Assembly (NCBI GenBank): GCA_030407005.1
Contig: JAUDYN010000004.1
Coordinates: 124,001 to 188,000 of the forward strand
DNA from: Desarmillaria ectypa
Lineage: Eukaryota; Basidiomycota; Agaricomycetes; Agaricales; Physalacriaceae
Length of the DNA stretch: 64,000 nt
Direction: 5' to 3'
A program made the position numbers and the translations under genes. This document shows positions 11,640 through 27,413 of the stretch, one piece after another. The notes beneath the pieces were generated by a model that was given only the letters and a program-made list of their open reading frames with translations, was not told the DNA's origin and did not search any database. Within the stretch, counting starts at the first letter, position 1. Each line of letters starts with the position of its first letter.

Positions 11640-12385
11640 TAATTTCCCACGATCCCTTTGCTACTGATGCCGATCGCGCGCTTAAAACGGCCACTGCCCT
11701 AAAATCAGTACATACTGTATGGAGTATTACACTGCCATGACGGAGGACTTCTGTGTCCTTCCCAGGCCTTTTAGCGCTCAACCATTGTTTGAAATATCTG
11801 TTGCTGTTGCTGTTTCCGTCTTTTTTGAGCCACTCTATGTCCTCCCGGGAAGAAATCTGATCGTTCGATTGCATCGTTTTTGGTCGCGCGATCGAAAAAT
11901 GGTCCTCTTGCAGCAATATCTGTGATCCCGGCGTTGAACACTGCTCCCTCTGTATCCCATGGATCATTTTTCGGTCTGTCGAGGTCCGCATGCAAATCAC
12001 ACTCCACGCTATTTCCACTTTCACATACCCCAGTATGGTATGTCTTTAAATATCGTCTCACCTCATGGTCTCCACGCTCCCACAACCGCGCGTGTTTCAT
12101 GACTTGCGGTGATCACCGGTGATGGGGACATTAATCCAGCAAGTAGGAACTGGTAATCTTGACGCCTTGACGGATCTTCCGCGATTGCAATGTAATTCTT
12201 TCTTAAAACAGTTCTATGGGCTAAGTAAACGAATCTGGGGAGTAGCAGCTACTATCGATCATATAAATTCACCCTCTAGTCGTCACGCTTCGCTCTGACT
12301 TGTTTTATCGTAAAACAGCAGGGGTCGGAAAAAGTACGGTTCGTTTACTATACGTTAATGGCATTCTTGTAATCTGACATTCCTT
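11640..12385. other. Intergenic, nothing recognised
   Basis: Only short overlapping frames on both strands without domains, starts or splice signals that I can support. Confidence 0.4.
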
Positions 12386-12387
12386 CA

Positions 12388-12808
12388 GCCTCATGTCCGA
12401 TCTATCGCACTTCCCAAGAGAATCCGTTCAGCTATCTCGATAAAGACTATTCAGCAAAGGGACACACAAACGCCCTTATTGAGGTCTTCTGGATATTCCT
12501 CTCCGTCTAAGCGGCGGCGGCACCGCGAAGAAAATGAACCCGTCGGGAATTAATCCCTCAAGCGACGTGTGTCCCAGCGGCTCGGCGCGGAAAATAGGCT
12601 GCTTGTCCCCAAGTTGGCTCCCAAAGCACATGAGAAGGTTATGCTTTCCGAGAAGGTCGCAGAATTGATCCAGTCTAGGAAACGTTGCGCGGCAATGCTT
12701 GAGAGGGGGGATGTGAGGCTTGAATTATGGGAAATATTGAGGGCTAGAAAAGGGCGAAAAATTCTCATGGTTAAACTTGAGCGAATGAGGCGATGCATTA
12801 TCGGATAA
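12388..12808 (+). pseudogene. Possible broken basic coiled-coil gene
   Basis: A single plus-strand frame reads as protein from about 12388 (PHVRSIALPKRIRSAIS) through a basic patch (SPSKRRRHREENEP), meets TAA at 12551-12553, and continues in the same frame as a charged, helix-prone segment (LAPKAHEKVMLSEKVAELIQ, then RKRCAAMLERGDVRLELWEIL) to a stop at 12808. The composition on both sides of the stop looks coding. No intron of plausible length removes the stop. I do not recognise the family; it may be a pseudogene or chance coding-like sequence. Confidence 0.35.
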
Positions 12809-12809
12809 A

Positions 12810-14290
12810 GTTCGAGAGTGCACAAGGAGACAGCGACGAGAGAGGCTGGGCGGACCAAGCAACAAACTCCTGCTCAATAATTGTTGTTTTTCTTTTATGT
12901 CTTCTGACGTCTGTTTTTGAACCGAACAGATGCTTTCCATTGGCAGAGTCAACTGAATAGCTCAGACCATCATCATCTGCTCAAGCTCTATTCAATGCTT
13001 ATTCTTAGAGTTAACTCAAAAAAAAAACTGACAGACTGCATAGGTCACGAGTTGCGGAATGAGAAGGAAAAAGTGGGAAACAAGGAGGCGAGGAGGAGCG
13101 AAGCACAATGGGCAGAGAGTCAACCGATGACGGGGAGAGCAGTAAATGCAGTCCCTTCCTGTTAATATAATTATCGTTTACAGTTCCTCATCAAGACCTT
13201 ATTTATTGGCGCTATTCAAAAGGCCTCACACGGTATGCTGTTACATTAAATTAGAGATCTTGAAGAAGTTGATGGAAAATTATTTAAGGCGGACCAATCC
13301 GCGACCACGGGTAGGAGTCTAATGGATGAGGACGTCAAAACGCTTGATTGTTTGTTGATCATATGAATCTATTCGCAGGGAGTTCGTCGTACAAAGTGTT
13401 GCTGTCCAAACAGCGGAAGATGGATCGTTACCAAAATAAAAGTTCGTATCACAAGGAGCCCTCACACTTTGACACTGCTTTGACGATCATCTTTGATCAT
13501 ATCTTGTGTCGATCGACGGTGCCGACAACAGCCGACGAAGCGCCCAAAGAAGGCAACATCCCGGTATTTCCTAAAACGGTGTCCGCGTTGTGTGTGCTTG
13601 TTTATTGTAACGGTCTTTCTCTTCGACTACCACGGCGAGGAAGAGCGACGACGACAACAATATTGCAATATTACTGTATTTTCTCTTTGGTGTACTTATC
13701 ATTTTTCTCTCACCGTCCCGTCTCCAAGTTATCGCCCGGCACAAATACAGCGCCAGGGAGTGCATATTTGGGATCCTTGAACAATTATTTGGTTCGCATG
13801 TCTGACAGGCACGATAGTAGCTGCATACTTCGGACTCTATATGTGTACATCTCGATCTTTCTCACAATAATGAAGACCCGTTGGACGCTTGGCAGGTCCC
13901 GACCTTCCTATTCGAGATTCCTTCCTACGCGAACGACAATGTCAACGCCGTGCGTACTTTTGCCCTTTAATTGTTTGCTTGCATTCGCTATAACGTCAAA
14001 TGTACAGGGAACCTGCCAGCCTTTTTGTCTTGGGAACCGGGGGATCTGATGGGAGCTTAGCGCTTATTGTCTTATTGTTCGGTTGACCGGAGGAAATCAT
14101 TGCGACCGAATTCAGCAAGGGTACTAAAGCTAAAGCAATTTGCTTCCGTAGAACTCGATTTCTGCTTCCGTCCGCTGACTGGTCTGCGTAGAGGAGAGAA
14201 TACTCGACCCCTAGTTTATGGATAGCAGTGCTGCCCTTGATACGACACAGACTAGTGTGTGTTTATTCGTTGCTCTACCCTCACAGTATA
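12810..14290 (+). other. Mostly intergenic; possible short coding exons near 13840-14045
   Basis: A frame at about 13880-13960 (EDPLDAWQVPTFLFEI...) can be spliced over a 56-nt GT-AG intron at about 13956-14012 to NLPAFLSWEPGDLMGA and a stop at about 14055. No start or upstream exon could be placed because stops appear near 13820, so this may be the end of a decayed gene. The rest of the interval shows nothing I can support. Confidence 0.3.
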
Positions 14291-14293
14291 CTC

Positions 14294-15692
14294 ATGCGTG
14301 CCCTGATGAAAGCCTTACGGAAATTCACCGAGTACGAACGCAAGCCTCTCGCCTGCTCATCGTGCGTCTCGAACCCAATAATGACAGTCAGATACTCTGA
14401 ACAGGTTTGTGATTCGATTATTCTTCTGTAAAATCTCTTCTTATCATTCCTAGGTCCTTCCAGGATGTGTACGCTTCTATGACGACGCCCTGAATCCCCA
14501 GATAGACTCGTTCGACTATGTATATGCCGAGTCCTCGAAGGCTAAGCTTTCCCAACAGTATCCCGCCGGTCGCATCCAACCACAGCGTCGTCTCAGTGCG
14601 GATGTAGACATGTGCGACTTTCGTCCGCCGTTACTTCCACGGAGACCGACATATAACCTGGAACGGCCACGAATCGAAGTACGCCGTCCAATCACCATCC
14701 TACCTAACCCTTATGCTCCTCTACCAATTTCCTTGCCGTCATCCTCACGCCAGTCACTTCCACCTCGCCAAATTTTGGAAAGGGGGCTTCCACCGTCTAT
14801 AGTGTCTCTTCATGGTCCCCGCCCACTCACCGTTGAGAATTTGGCCCAATTCAATATGCAACAGCACCTCCAGCCGGTGCCGCCTCATCTTTTGGGTCAG
14901 CACGCCCTTATCTCGCGCGCGCAACCCCCTTCAAGACGTACACATGCTCTGCCGTCCTTCCCGCCATCCGTCCGGCAGCAACGACAGCCGCAACGTATCC
15001 CCATCTCCCTCATGTCCAACCCCTGGATCCGCTCCATCATTACTACCATCCGCTCCTCATGCGCCCAGCTTCTCGTTCGTGAGCGTCAGGAAAAGGAAGA
15101 GATCCGGAAGGAATTGCATGAGTTGAGAAGGAGCGTCAAGCGGCCGTTAAGGGAAGGGAGAAGCCCGTATTCGCGCGAGAGCAGCAGCTCGCGGGCAAGT
15201 GACGAACTTCAGTATCCAGCCTCAACTCCGAAGCGAAGGCGCTTGTCAGTTTCGTCTGAAGATGGTGTAAAGCCCGTCTTGCAGGTCTTCGATACTGAGC
15301 TGCAGAATAGTGCTGCAGTCTTGGTGCCGCTGGTTGAGGATGTGATGGAGCCGCGGGTGAAAGAAGAAAGGGTGGAGGTGCGCATCGCTGAGATGAAGGT
15401 AGTGAAGGCGATCAAGGAGGAGGAAGTTTCGGTTCCGCTTGCTTCTTCGTACCTTCCGGTTCCCGGGTCATTGCCGGTGATCGTACCATGGACCCAATAC
15501 GATATCGATGATGGGATGGGCGAGTGTGATATGGACTTGGAGAGTGATGGCGAGCCAGATTTGGAGGAGGGAGAGATATATGAAGACCACCCTTTTGTGT
15601 CACCATCGCCGTCAACGAGCACGGATTCATCAGGGGTTACGCTGGTCGAGACAGTGGAGAACAAGTGGTTGAATATGGTCGTGATAAGATAA
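14294..15692 (+). CDS. Unknown protein with proline-rich centre, coiled coil and acidic tail
   Basis: No family recognised. Two exons, 14294-14404 and 14454-15692, join in phase 0 over a 49-nt intron (GTTTGT...CCTAG), giving 449 residues. The N-terminus carries a possible zinc-binding pair (LACSSCV) and a conserved-looking PGCVRFYDDALNPQIDSFDY segment across the exon join. A Pro/Arg-rich centre follows, then a short hydrophobic-charged helix leading into a coiled coil (VRERQEKEEIRKELHELRRS), an RS/basic patch (TPKRRRLS) and a strongly acidic end (LEEGEIYED). The basic patch could be a nuclear signal. The ATG at 14294 was chosen as the first Met of the exon; 14306 is also possible, and a short upstream exon cannot be excluded. 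Confidence 0.65.
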
Positions 15693-16170
15693 CCTTTCAT
15701 GACACTATTAATTATACTTATTCCATCCATAACCCATCGGTTTCTTTCATTGATATTCCTTTTCGTGTAGTATAACTGTTAACTAGTAAGCTGCTCATGC
15801 ACTTTGATTTCAAAGAAAAGGTTTTTGCGTTTTGCACACCAGTGTTACTCATGCTAGAATTCAACGTAATACGGCAAGGGTCGAGACTTTGAGTGCATCG
15901 GCTGTATGACCGGCCGTGCGTAAACAGGGAGTGGTAAGCAGGCTGTTTCAGTTTTGCAGCAGATTACAATCCATGGGAGTAAAACAGCGTGAATATAATA
16001 GTTCCGGAAACGATTCTGTAATGGCCGCACGTCCGTCCTATGATGGAGCACGTCTTAGGGCAAGTAACGGTAAATACCGTATCCAAACACCCCCTTTGGG
16101 GAGGGGTCGGTACGAAACCGTAACTCAACCCTCCCCCACTGGAGGTTTCGTGCACAGCCCTAGGTACAAG
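15693..16170. other. Intergenic
   Basis: Short frames only; nothing recognised between the 3' end of the preceding gene and the tRNA terminator. Confidence 0.4.
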
Positions 16171-16177
16171 AAGGACG

Positions 16178-16182
16178 AAAAA
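16178..16182 (-). terminator. RNA polymerase III terminator of tRNA-Glu
   Basis: A T5 run on the minus strand about 27 nt past the tRNA 3' end, the usual Pol III stop signal. Confidence 0.6.
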
Positions 16183-16208
16183 GTAAACGCCGCTCTGGAA
16201 GGGTATTA

Positions 16209-16296
16209 TTCGGATACGGGGAATCGAACCCCGAGCTGCCGCGATTCAGGAACAATAGATGAGAGGCGGCAATGTTAGCCGTTACACCATATCCGA
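16209..16296 (-). tRNA. tRNA-Glu(CTC) with a 16-nt intron
   Basis: Read on the minus strand, a full cloverleaf folds. The acceptor stem TCGGATA pairs with TATCCGA and the discriminator is A. The D-arm region is GGTGTAACGGCTAAC. The anticodon stem GCCGC pairs with GCGGC around loop C-T-CTC-A. The T arm CGGGG-TTCGATT-CCCCG is perfect. An intron of about 16 nt sits one base after the anticodon, the canonical tRNA intron position. The anticodon CTC decodes GAG (Glu). The internal promoter boxes are intact. Confidence 0.93.
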
Positions 16297-17900
16297 CCAC
16301 CTTACAGCGCATACATATAAGAGTTACATCCTAAAATGGGTGGTCAGGCAACTATTCAATGCACCATGACCACTTGTCGGCAAGGCCGCTTCCAAGCCTC
16401 GGGAAAAAATAAGGCAAGTTCGGTGTCTCACGAGTCGTCATTAACCTACTGCTTCCACCTGGTCTAGAAAGCTAACCACTGGAGAGTATGTACCAAGTCC
16501 GTATACCGTATATCCTTAGTAGGTGATGCACATCACCCGGAAAATAGGTCATTGGCCGCCGTCACCATATAAATGAAAGATCTATGATTCATCAATGAAA
16601 ACGGAGAAGGTACGCACATCCATGTTCCATCCATGTATGAATGTCTCTCTTGGGGCGAGTTCCTCTTCTCCGCCTGCCGTGTGAGAAGTTGATTCATGCC
16701 TGTACCCCAGATACAGTCGGAGATGGCAGATGGAGGGGCATCTCAGGGTACGGAAGCAATAACGGAGAACTTTCAGAAGGAGACGCCATTCATGGGTTAA
16801 TGATCTGCAGAAGGGTGAATTAGTTCACTTCAGTCCTGGTGCTGTGCTATATCGCGATTCACTAAATGTTTCTAGTCGCGAAGGTCGCTTTGCCTGGAAT
16901 GCGCAGTCGCCTATACAAGCAACAATAAGTTCTTAGCGTACCATCACAGCACCTCATTGTGGGGTATTGAGCGCAGTTCAGTACTGAGAGACAATAAAGC
17001 AAGCACTCGAGTAGAGCCTTTAGCGTCTATGATCCAAGAAGCCAAGGAGCCTTGGCTGGAGATAAAAAAGGGTGAGAACGTGAGATCAAAAAGGTGGAGA
17101 TAAAATATCTATCGCGAAGCATTTATCGAGAAGAGAGGAGTTCCTACTGTCATGTGCGAGCCTTCCGGGGTGCTAGCGATATCGAGATATTAGACTGGAG
17201 GAATTCTGGCACGTCGCAAGGAACCATCAAAATCCCACGAAATATTATTATTCATAAACATACAGTCTACCTCTTCGGAGCAATCGTTAACTGGCACGTG
17301 CTGTCACTGTGAACCCACGGACAAGAACTTTAAGGCAGCAATAGGTATAGGCAGTGTCCAAAGATAAGCGGTGATGCCACGATCTTCTATCGACCCCTCC
17401 AGTTAGGTTGCGGAACCATTGATTATCCCAAATCAGACGTATGGACAGCCTTCACAGCTTATCTGCGATTCAACAACAGCATAAAACAGCATTACAGCCT
17501 AGTAATCACAGTTGTTTCATCGAAAGAAAAGGCTGTGGACATGCCCATCATGATTATCCAGGGACAAGAAATACCGAAATAAGAAAATTCCTGGGATGGA
17601 CCCATTGATAGGCGTCGCAAAACCAACTCCGGTGAAGATAGTCACTAGATAGAATATACATTTCTGATCACCTCGCGAAGATGAGAGGATGTAGAAAGCT
17701 GGTAGGGATCTCGATAACGGTTGAAGTAATCCTTGACCCTGACCGTTGCGTCAAATATAAATACAAAAATCAAAACCTACCTGATAATCTGCTTGATGGA
17801 TACTGTTTGCCGGTATGACTAATAATTCTACTAGACATTATTCACATGAAAAATCTGAATGTGGGGCCAAAGTGGAGTATGCCAGAGGACTGGGTTCAAT
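16297..17900. other. Long intergenic region upstream of the ENA gene
   Basis: No coding potential recognised over about 1.6 kb. It contains a perfect inverted repeat of two GCCAAG motifs at 17041-17056, discussed with the ENA promoter. Confidence 0.5.
17041..17056. promoter_or_regulatory. Palindromic pair of PacC/Rim101-type motifs
   Basis: GCCAAGGAGCCTTGGC is a perfect inverted repeat with one GCCAAG on each strand. GCCARG is the known binding core of the fungal alkaline-pH regulator PacC/Rim101. It lies about 1.27 kb upstream of the ENA-type ATPase start, so a link to that gene is inference. Confidence 0.4.
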
Positions 17901-17902
17901 GT

Positions 17903-18246
17903 CTTGGCATTCTCCTAAATGGGACATTTGGCTGTGCTTGGCTTGAAGGCTGATGTCTTGGTACCGCACTAAATGTCAACAACCGCCCAAATTTCAATCG
18001 CAACTGTCCGCGGCGCGTCGTCTACTTCATTCTTGGCAACTCGCAACTAGAGCCTCCACATTTGGGAATCTTGTATCACAGGAACAGGTCTCCCCTTGTA
18101 CGAGATACTGATCATCTTGGTCCCGCTTTCCGCCTTGGAGTGCCTAGGACTGAATGGAAAGTCTGGATGTCTTGGTATGGATTGGTATGAGTCATAAGGC
18201 AGATTCGTTCATTATTCTCTTGGGATCAAAAGGCTCCTGTCTTGGC
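17903..18246 (-). promoter_or_regulatory. Cluster of four PacC-type GCCAAG motifs in the ENA promoter
   Basis: CTTGGC (GCCAAG on the minus strand) occurs at 17903-17908, 17937-17942, 18032-18037 and 18241-18246, all in the 430 bp before the ATG of the alkali-cation ATPase. A given 6-mer is expected about once per 2 kb counting both strands. In other fungi ENA genes are induced at alkaline pH through Rim101/PacC, so direct control is plausible but untested. Confidence 0.5.
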
Positions 18247-18269
18247 TACTGATCGTGGGGATTCTCCAC

Positions 18270-18277
18270 TATATAAA
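18270..18277 (+). promoter_or_regulatory. TATA box of the ENA-type gene
   Basis: TATATAAA 52 bp before the ATG at 18329. Confidence 0.55.
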
Positions 18278-18328
18278 CGGCGCCTAAAATGTCCGGCCTC
18301 TCGTTAAACGACCCACTTTCGATTCATC

Positions 18329-22412
<4,084 letters not shown>

Positions 22413-22804
22413 AGTACAAATTCTACATCTTGCGTTTTACACGCCTCACTGTTGCCGCAGGAGTTAATGCTCTCAGTCTTGTGATTGACTTGTATTTCTA
22501 CCTCCTCGGATGGTGACATTAGATTTGAAAGCGTCGTGGTATATTTCGGTGCGGGGAGTGCCTATATTATAGCTGTATAACATGTTATTACAGCACATCA
22601 ATACTATCTGGTACTAGAGCATTTGCTCAGAACCATGAACGGTGCCATGGAATTATGGACCCACACGATTACACAACCCGAAAAAGGAAAGCTTATTGTA
22701 AACTGTGACCGTGGGGCCATCCGTCTCTTTGACTCGGACCACCTCCATCTCGCTTCCGTGTTCATTTGTCCCTTCCTGCTACTCTTCCGCTCCTTTCATC
22801 TGAA

Positions 22805-25545
22805 ATGGCTGAACCAACACGTCGTTCTGCAAGAATGAAAGTACCTTCTAAACGGAAGAGCCTCGCTGAATCAAGTTTTGACGCTGAAGAATGGCAACCC
22901 GAGGATCAAGATGACAGCAGTGAAAACGAATTTGAGGGACGTTCACAAGGTGCTCTTTAGATTCTTGTTCCATGAGACTACCCCTGATAGAGACGAATGT
23001 GGTAGTATCGAACCCCAGCCCAGAGAAACGAGGGGAATGGAAAGGGAAAGCCAAGGAAGACGACAGCGGAGATGATTTCGAAGGTACAGCACAGGGTAAG
23101 GGATCGGTCTATTGATGTTTCATCTGACAGTGTGCGGCAGGGCTCGAGCGTAATCTAGCGAAACGAACGCGAAGAAATTCAAAGACAACGAAAGTGATGA
23201 GGCCTTCAAAGGGAGCTCAAGACAAAGAAAAACCAAAGCAGAAGAAAAGGCGGCGACGTGACTTGAGTCTTTTACCAACGATGCCTTTAGATATCCTATT
23301 CGCTGTACGTTCAACTCTTTATCCGCTGTGCTGAGAGTATTGACCAGAATTTTAGATCTGCAGCATGTTGACTTCCCGAGATCTCATCAATTTATCACGA
23401 GTTGACGCTAATTTTTGTCGTACTTTAACTGCAAATAATGTTTCTTTCGTTTGGAAAGCCGTAAGAGAGGCCGAAGGAGGAATCGAGCCTCCGCGGGATA
23501 TTCCCGAGTATCGATGGGTTGACCTTTTATTCGGGGTATCAGCTTGCGATGTACGTATTGCAGGATTTGCTTGTATGTTCTGATTTGTGACACGGAGTAG
23601 GTGTGCGACGCAAGACATGTTCGCGTCGACTGGATGCTTCGCCGGCGCATCTGCAAGCGGTGCTTGAAGCCCAAGTCTGTCCATCATCGTTGATGCGGAA
23701 CCGAATTACTGATATGAGCTCACTTAGCCTGATTTACGAGCCTAGGGTGGCAAAATTGTTCCCAGGTGCAGATACTGAGGTTCTGAGTCTCATTCCTCAC
23801 ACGAACAGTAAGGTCTACAAATCTCATGTACTTTATTCATTCAATTGTTTTGTTTTGTTAAGGTGGAATTACAGTTTCTAGTACCAGCAGTCGCTTTTAC
23901 TGGAGTCCCGACATCGACGAGATAAAGGACAAACTGGTCCATTTGGAATTTGACCGCAAGCCTGGTTCCTCTGAGCGTCTATCCGGGTTCATAAAGGAGC
24001 GAAAGGATTTGGTGAAGGACATTCTCGAAGTCAGCCGTCATTCGTGTCATCCTTAGCATGTGCTTCGTCATGCTAACCTCTTGGACTAGCATGCTGAGAA
24101 ATGTCTGGATTGGAGGGCTCAATATGAAAACGCCAAGGCGGATGAGTCGGAGCAATTGATGGAAGAGAGATATCAAGAGCGAGTTTCCTGTTTCCATCGT
24201 GGTTCGAATGCGTCTCATCGACGATTATAGGATCAAAGATCGCCTTCTCGAATTAGGGTATAATCAGGACGATATGCTCGCTATCAGATGGTGTACTTCA
24301 GTGCGGAAGAACACGAAACTTACTCCTTCTAGTGAGTCTTTCCTACTTCTCCGTGGTTACCTCTTCACAGAACTATCAGGTTGGAACAAGATACTTCCTG
24401 GTCTTAAGGACACAATCGCACAACACAGGGACAAGGTCGCAAAAGCTGAGTACAGTCGAGCCCTACAACGGCGCGCAGAGATCCTGAAGACATTATATAC
24501 GTCCTATCAGCGTGGCTTTGAACCTTCTGTTTGGAGGCAAATGCCGCCGCTCATGGACGTTTGCATGTTTGCTGCGTTCAAATCCGTGTTGGAGAGTCCG
24601 ACCAAGGACCAGATCACAGAATCAAGTTTTTTTCGTGCAATGGAAGACCTGCCAAACCTGATAGCAGCGTGGCATGAGGATAGAACAAGACATGTACGAA
24701 ATTTAGCCGCTGCCGAGCTAGGCTCGCAAGTCAACACCACTGTCGACGTGACGACATTGGCCGTCTGTGTTTTTGGGTGTTCCAACAAATGCTATAATTA
24801 CAGTGGGACTTATGCGGATCTATGGCGACACCGCTGTCCTCCGCGCCGTTCCGATATTTACTGGGACTTCAGCTTTCAGAATGTCGACAATTTCTACGAG
24901 TGTAGAGGCAACGGTGATATCACGTTCGACTCTCGGCGGTCCACTATGGCTTCCTCTTTGGTAGCTATGGTGTCGCGTGACCCTTCCATCACTACCATAG
25001 AGGATATGGACTCTTTGGGGGACGCCTTTCTATGCATGGACTGTCCTGTCTACAAGTTCAGAATCCGTGGTGGGAACATTTTATTTGGACGCCCTTTACT
25101 AACATGGCGTCAATGTGTAAGCATCGCACCGTTTCGGAAACAAGCGTTTTTGACTACTTTCGTCTAGATCAATGACCATTTACACTACGGGCCCGCCCAA
25201 TGCAAGGTTAGGCCGCTCACTACGGAAGAGCAATTGAAGTTACAGGATGTAGAGCTAGACCCTGATATCTCCCCGGTGTGGTCTTGTCAGCATTGTTCTG
25301 AATACCTGGAGCGCTGGACAACCCATGACAGCGTGAATCGGCATGTTCAGGATGTGTAAGTAGTGGTCTATATTCTGTCCAGATAATCAGTCAACTTTTT
25401 ATCATCTAGCCATGGTGTCGATGAGCCTGTGATCGAGCGAGACTTGTTTGTTGGACCTGGGTTTACCCATGGCAGGCATCATATGGCTTTACGTGCGCTG
25501 GAGTTTGAGAAGCCTACAGGATACGTACTTCAATACCATGTTTGA
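22805..25545 (+). CDS. F-box protein with zinc-ribbon-like and CHHC-like segments
   Basis: F-box proteins are substrate adaptors of SCF ubiquitin ligases. The start MAEPTRRSARMK is followed by acidic repeats (DSSENEFEGRSQ, DSGDDFEGTAQ), a basic patch, then the F-box MPLDILFAI...SRDLINLSRVDANF...WKAVREAE. A zinc ribbon follows (CDVCDARHVRVDWMLRRRICKRC), as in Agaricomycete F-box proteins. A long helical part leads to a C-terminal CSNKCYNYSGTYADLWRHRC finger-like segment and a second Cys/His cluster (CQHCSEYLERWTTHDSVNRH). It ends HV at 25545. Most introns are clean GT-AG. Around 24135-24230 the frame can be kept only by a 97-nt intron with a GTCGGA donor that discards a coding-like stretch, or else there is a frameshift (see findings). 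Confidence 0.8.
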
Positions 25546-25773
25546 CGTGGTGCTGCCCTTTTGCTTTGGGTGCGCGCGATTCTTCAATGTATCATCTTTC
25601 GGTTTTCTTAGCATTTTCGGTGGCTTAAAACAGTAAAACAGTATGAATTGGTCGACTCCGCTAATACAAGCTCAGGTAAACAATAGTAAACTACTGTGGA
25701 CCTCGCCGACTCGTCAATATGAAGAAAGAAAGGAAATGAAAGTAAAGTAAAGTGAGATAGCTAGACTGTTGTT

Positions 25774-27070
25774 TTAGGACATTTGTATAATATCAGCCAA
25801 AAAATCAGGAACAGATACAAATGACGGTTTAAATTTTTGGGGCAGTGATTGCCCACCTGTACATGTCTCGCGGATCAACCTTTGGTGCTGAGACCATATC
25901 CTGCCTGCAAGCCGAATAGCTGCGGAGTGCCACGTATGCAGGAGTCGTGTCTGCAAGCGTCTGCTCTGGAAGGGCGACCGTTTTATAGTGAGCACAGCTG
26001 GGAGCGGGGGTAAGATTCCAAGATAATACTGAGAGATATGTCGAGGCCAATGATTGCCGTCCGTAAAGATTCTGCGTACAAGATGTAGGAGTACGCAGAT
26101 GGATAAAGGAACATCTGCATTGTGCAGTATTTGGGCGGTATGGGTGTATATGACTTCAGTTGTTTCGTCGCGAAGGTGATGGAAGTATGGGCAGACAACG
26201 AAAACGTGATGAACTGTTTCCAATTCATTACACCCGGCAAGGCACAGCGGGGACATATCTCCGAATCGAAAGAATCTTGTGTATGCGCAGTCAAGTTGGG
26301 CAGAGCGAGCGTAAAGTTGTACAACGGCAGAGTACGCAGATGAGGCTCGAATGTAAGGGTGTTCAGGCGGAGCATAATTGTCGTACAAAGGCAGAAGCAT
26401 AGTGGTAGCAGGGCGGAAATTGACATGATCCACGGTGTTGGCTGTGAGTGCCGAAGACACGTAGGATGGAATATTGGATTCAATATAACTGTCGATGGAA
26501 TTATATAAAACGAAATGATCCATAAAAAAAAGTAGGTACTGGAGCGGGAGGAGGATGAAGTACGGTTTTTTGAGCATAGGTGACGAGGTTATCAGCGACG
26601 TTATTTATTTGAGAAGGCATAGATGTTGAATTGGTATGAGCGGCAGTGTAGACGATGTTGTGAGAGTTTTGGGTGTCTGAATGGGTGATGTTATATAGAA
26701 GCTAGCGATAGAGAGAATATGCCGGAAGTGAAGCCCATTGTTGATGTTGAAATGATGGCAAGCGGGCAGAGGATATTAATCGTTCAGAGTTGAGGTGATC
26801 AGTGTAAGTCATAGGAAACAATGGTTGGTGATGCTTGGAGTATACGCCTGCAGCGACGATCACGTACACTTCACCCTGACCGATATGCACAGATTGACCA
26901 AAATTGTCAAGAGAGAAGGCTGCTGAAACGTGAGGAGAGACCGCAGCACTTAAGGCATCAGGACAAAGTATTACATAATTCCGCCCACTATTGTCAGGAT
27001 GACTATCTTCTTCACCGTTGGCGACATTGTTCATACCGGCAAGGATTTTCGCAGAGATCAATAGAGATGC
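25774..27070 (-). mobile_element. 5'-truncated LINE (non-LTR retrotransposon): RNase H and C-terminal part
   Basis: Read on the minus strand, a RNase H-like segment comes first (about 27060-26600: YTDHLNSERLI, SLYRWLLYNI, VYTAAHTNSTSMPSQINNVADNL), followed by the usual LINE tail with a cysteine/histidine motif C-x4-C-x6-HH-x5-C (LAGCNELETVHHVFVVCPYF) and the end of the frame at 25774. There is a frameshift in a poly-T/A run near 26530. No reverse transcriptase core or endonuclease is present, so it is a 5'-truncated, dead copy. No clear poly-A tail or target duplication was found. It ends about 340 bp before the P450 start, in its promoter region. Confidence 0.75.
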
Positions 27071-27413
27071 GAGTGCGAGTAATATGAATTAGCTGCGGGG
27101 CCCGTCCCGGCTGGGCTTCGGGATGACGTTACTTTGCCGTCTTTCCCATCTCATATTTCACCCCCCTTGACTTACTTTCTATTTATGATTTCTTTTCCGT
27201 ACATTACTGTACTATACTTACAACGAGCTACCGAGGTAGATTAATTTACGCTTATTTACCTGAGCTGTATTAGCAGAAGTGGCCAATCAACCTACTTTTC
27301 TAGTTTACTAACCGTGCCTTGTCATATCCGCCCGACGGATCAGCTCCGGAGATCTTCGACATAAAAAGTATGCTGATGTTCGTCTCTTGGTTCCACAACA
27401 CTCTCATCGCATC

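Noticed and set aside
13348..14049. 233-codon plus-strand frame
   Set aside because: It has no ATG-led domain, and part of the interval reads better in another frame across a GT-AG intron; not treated as a gene.
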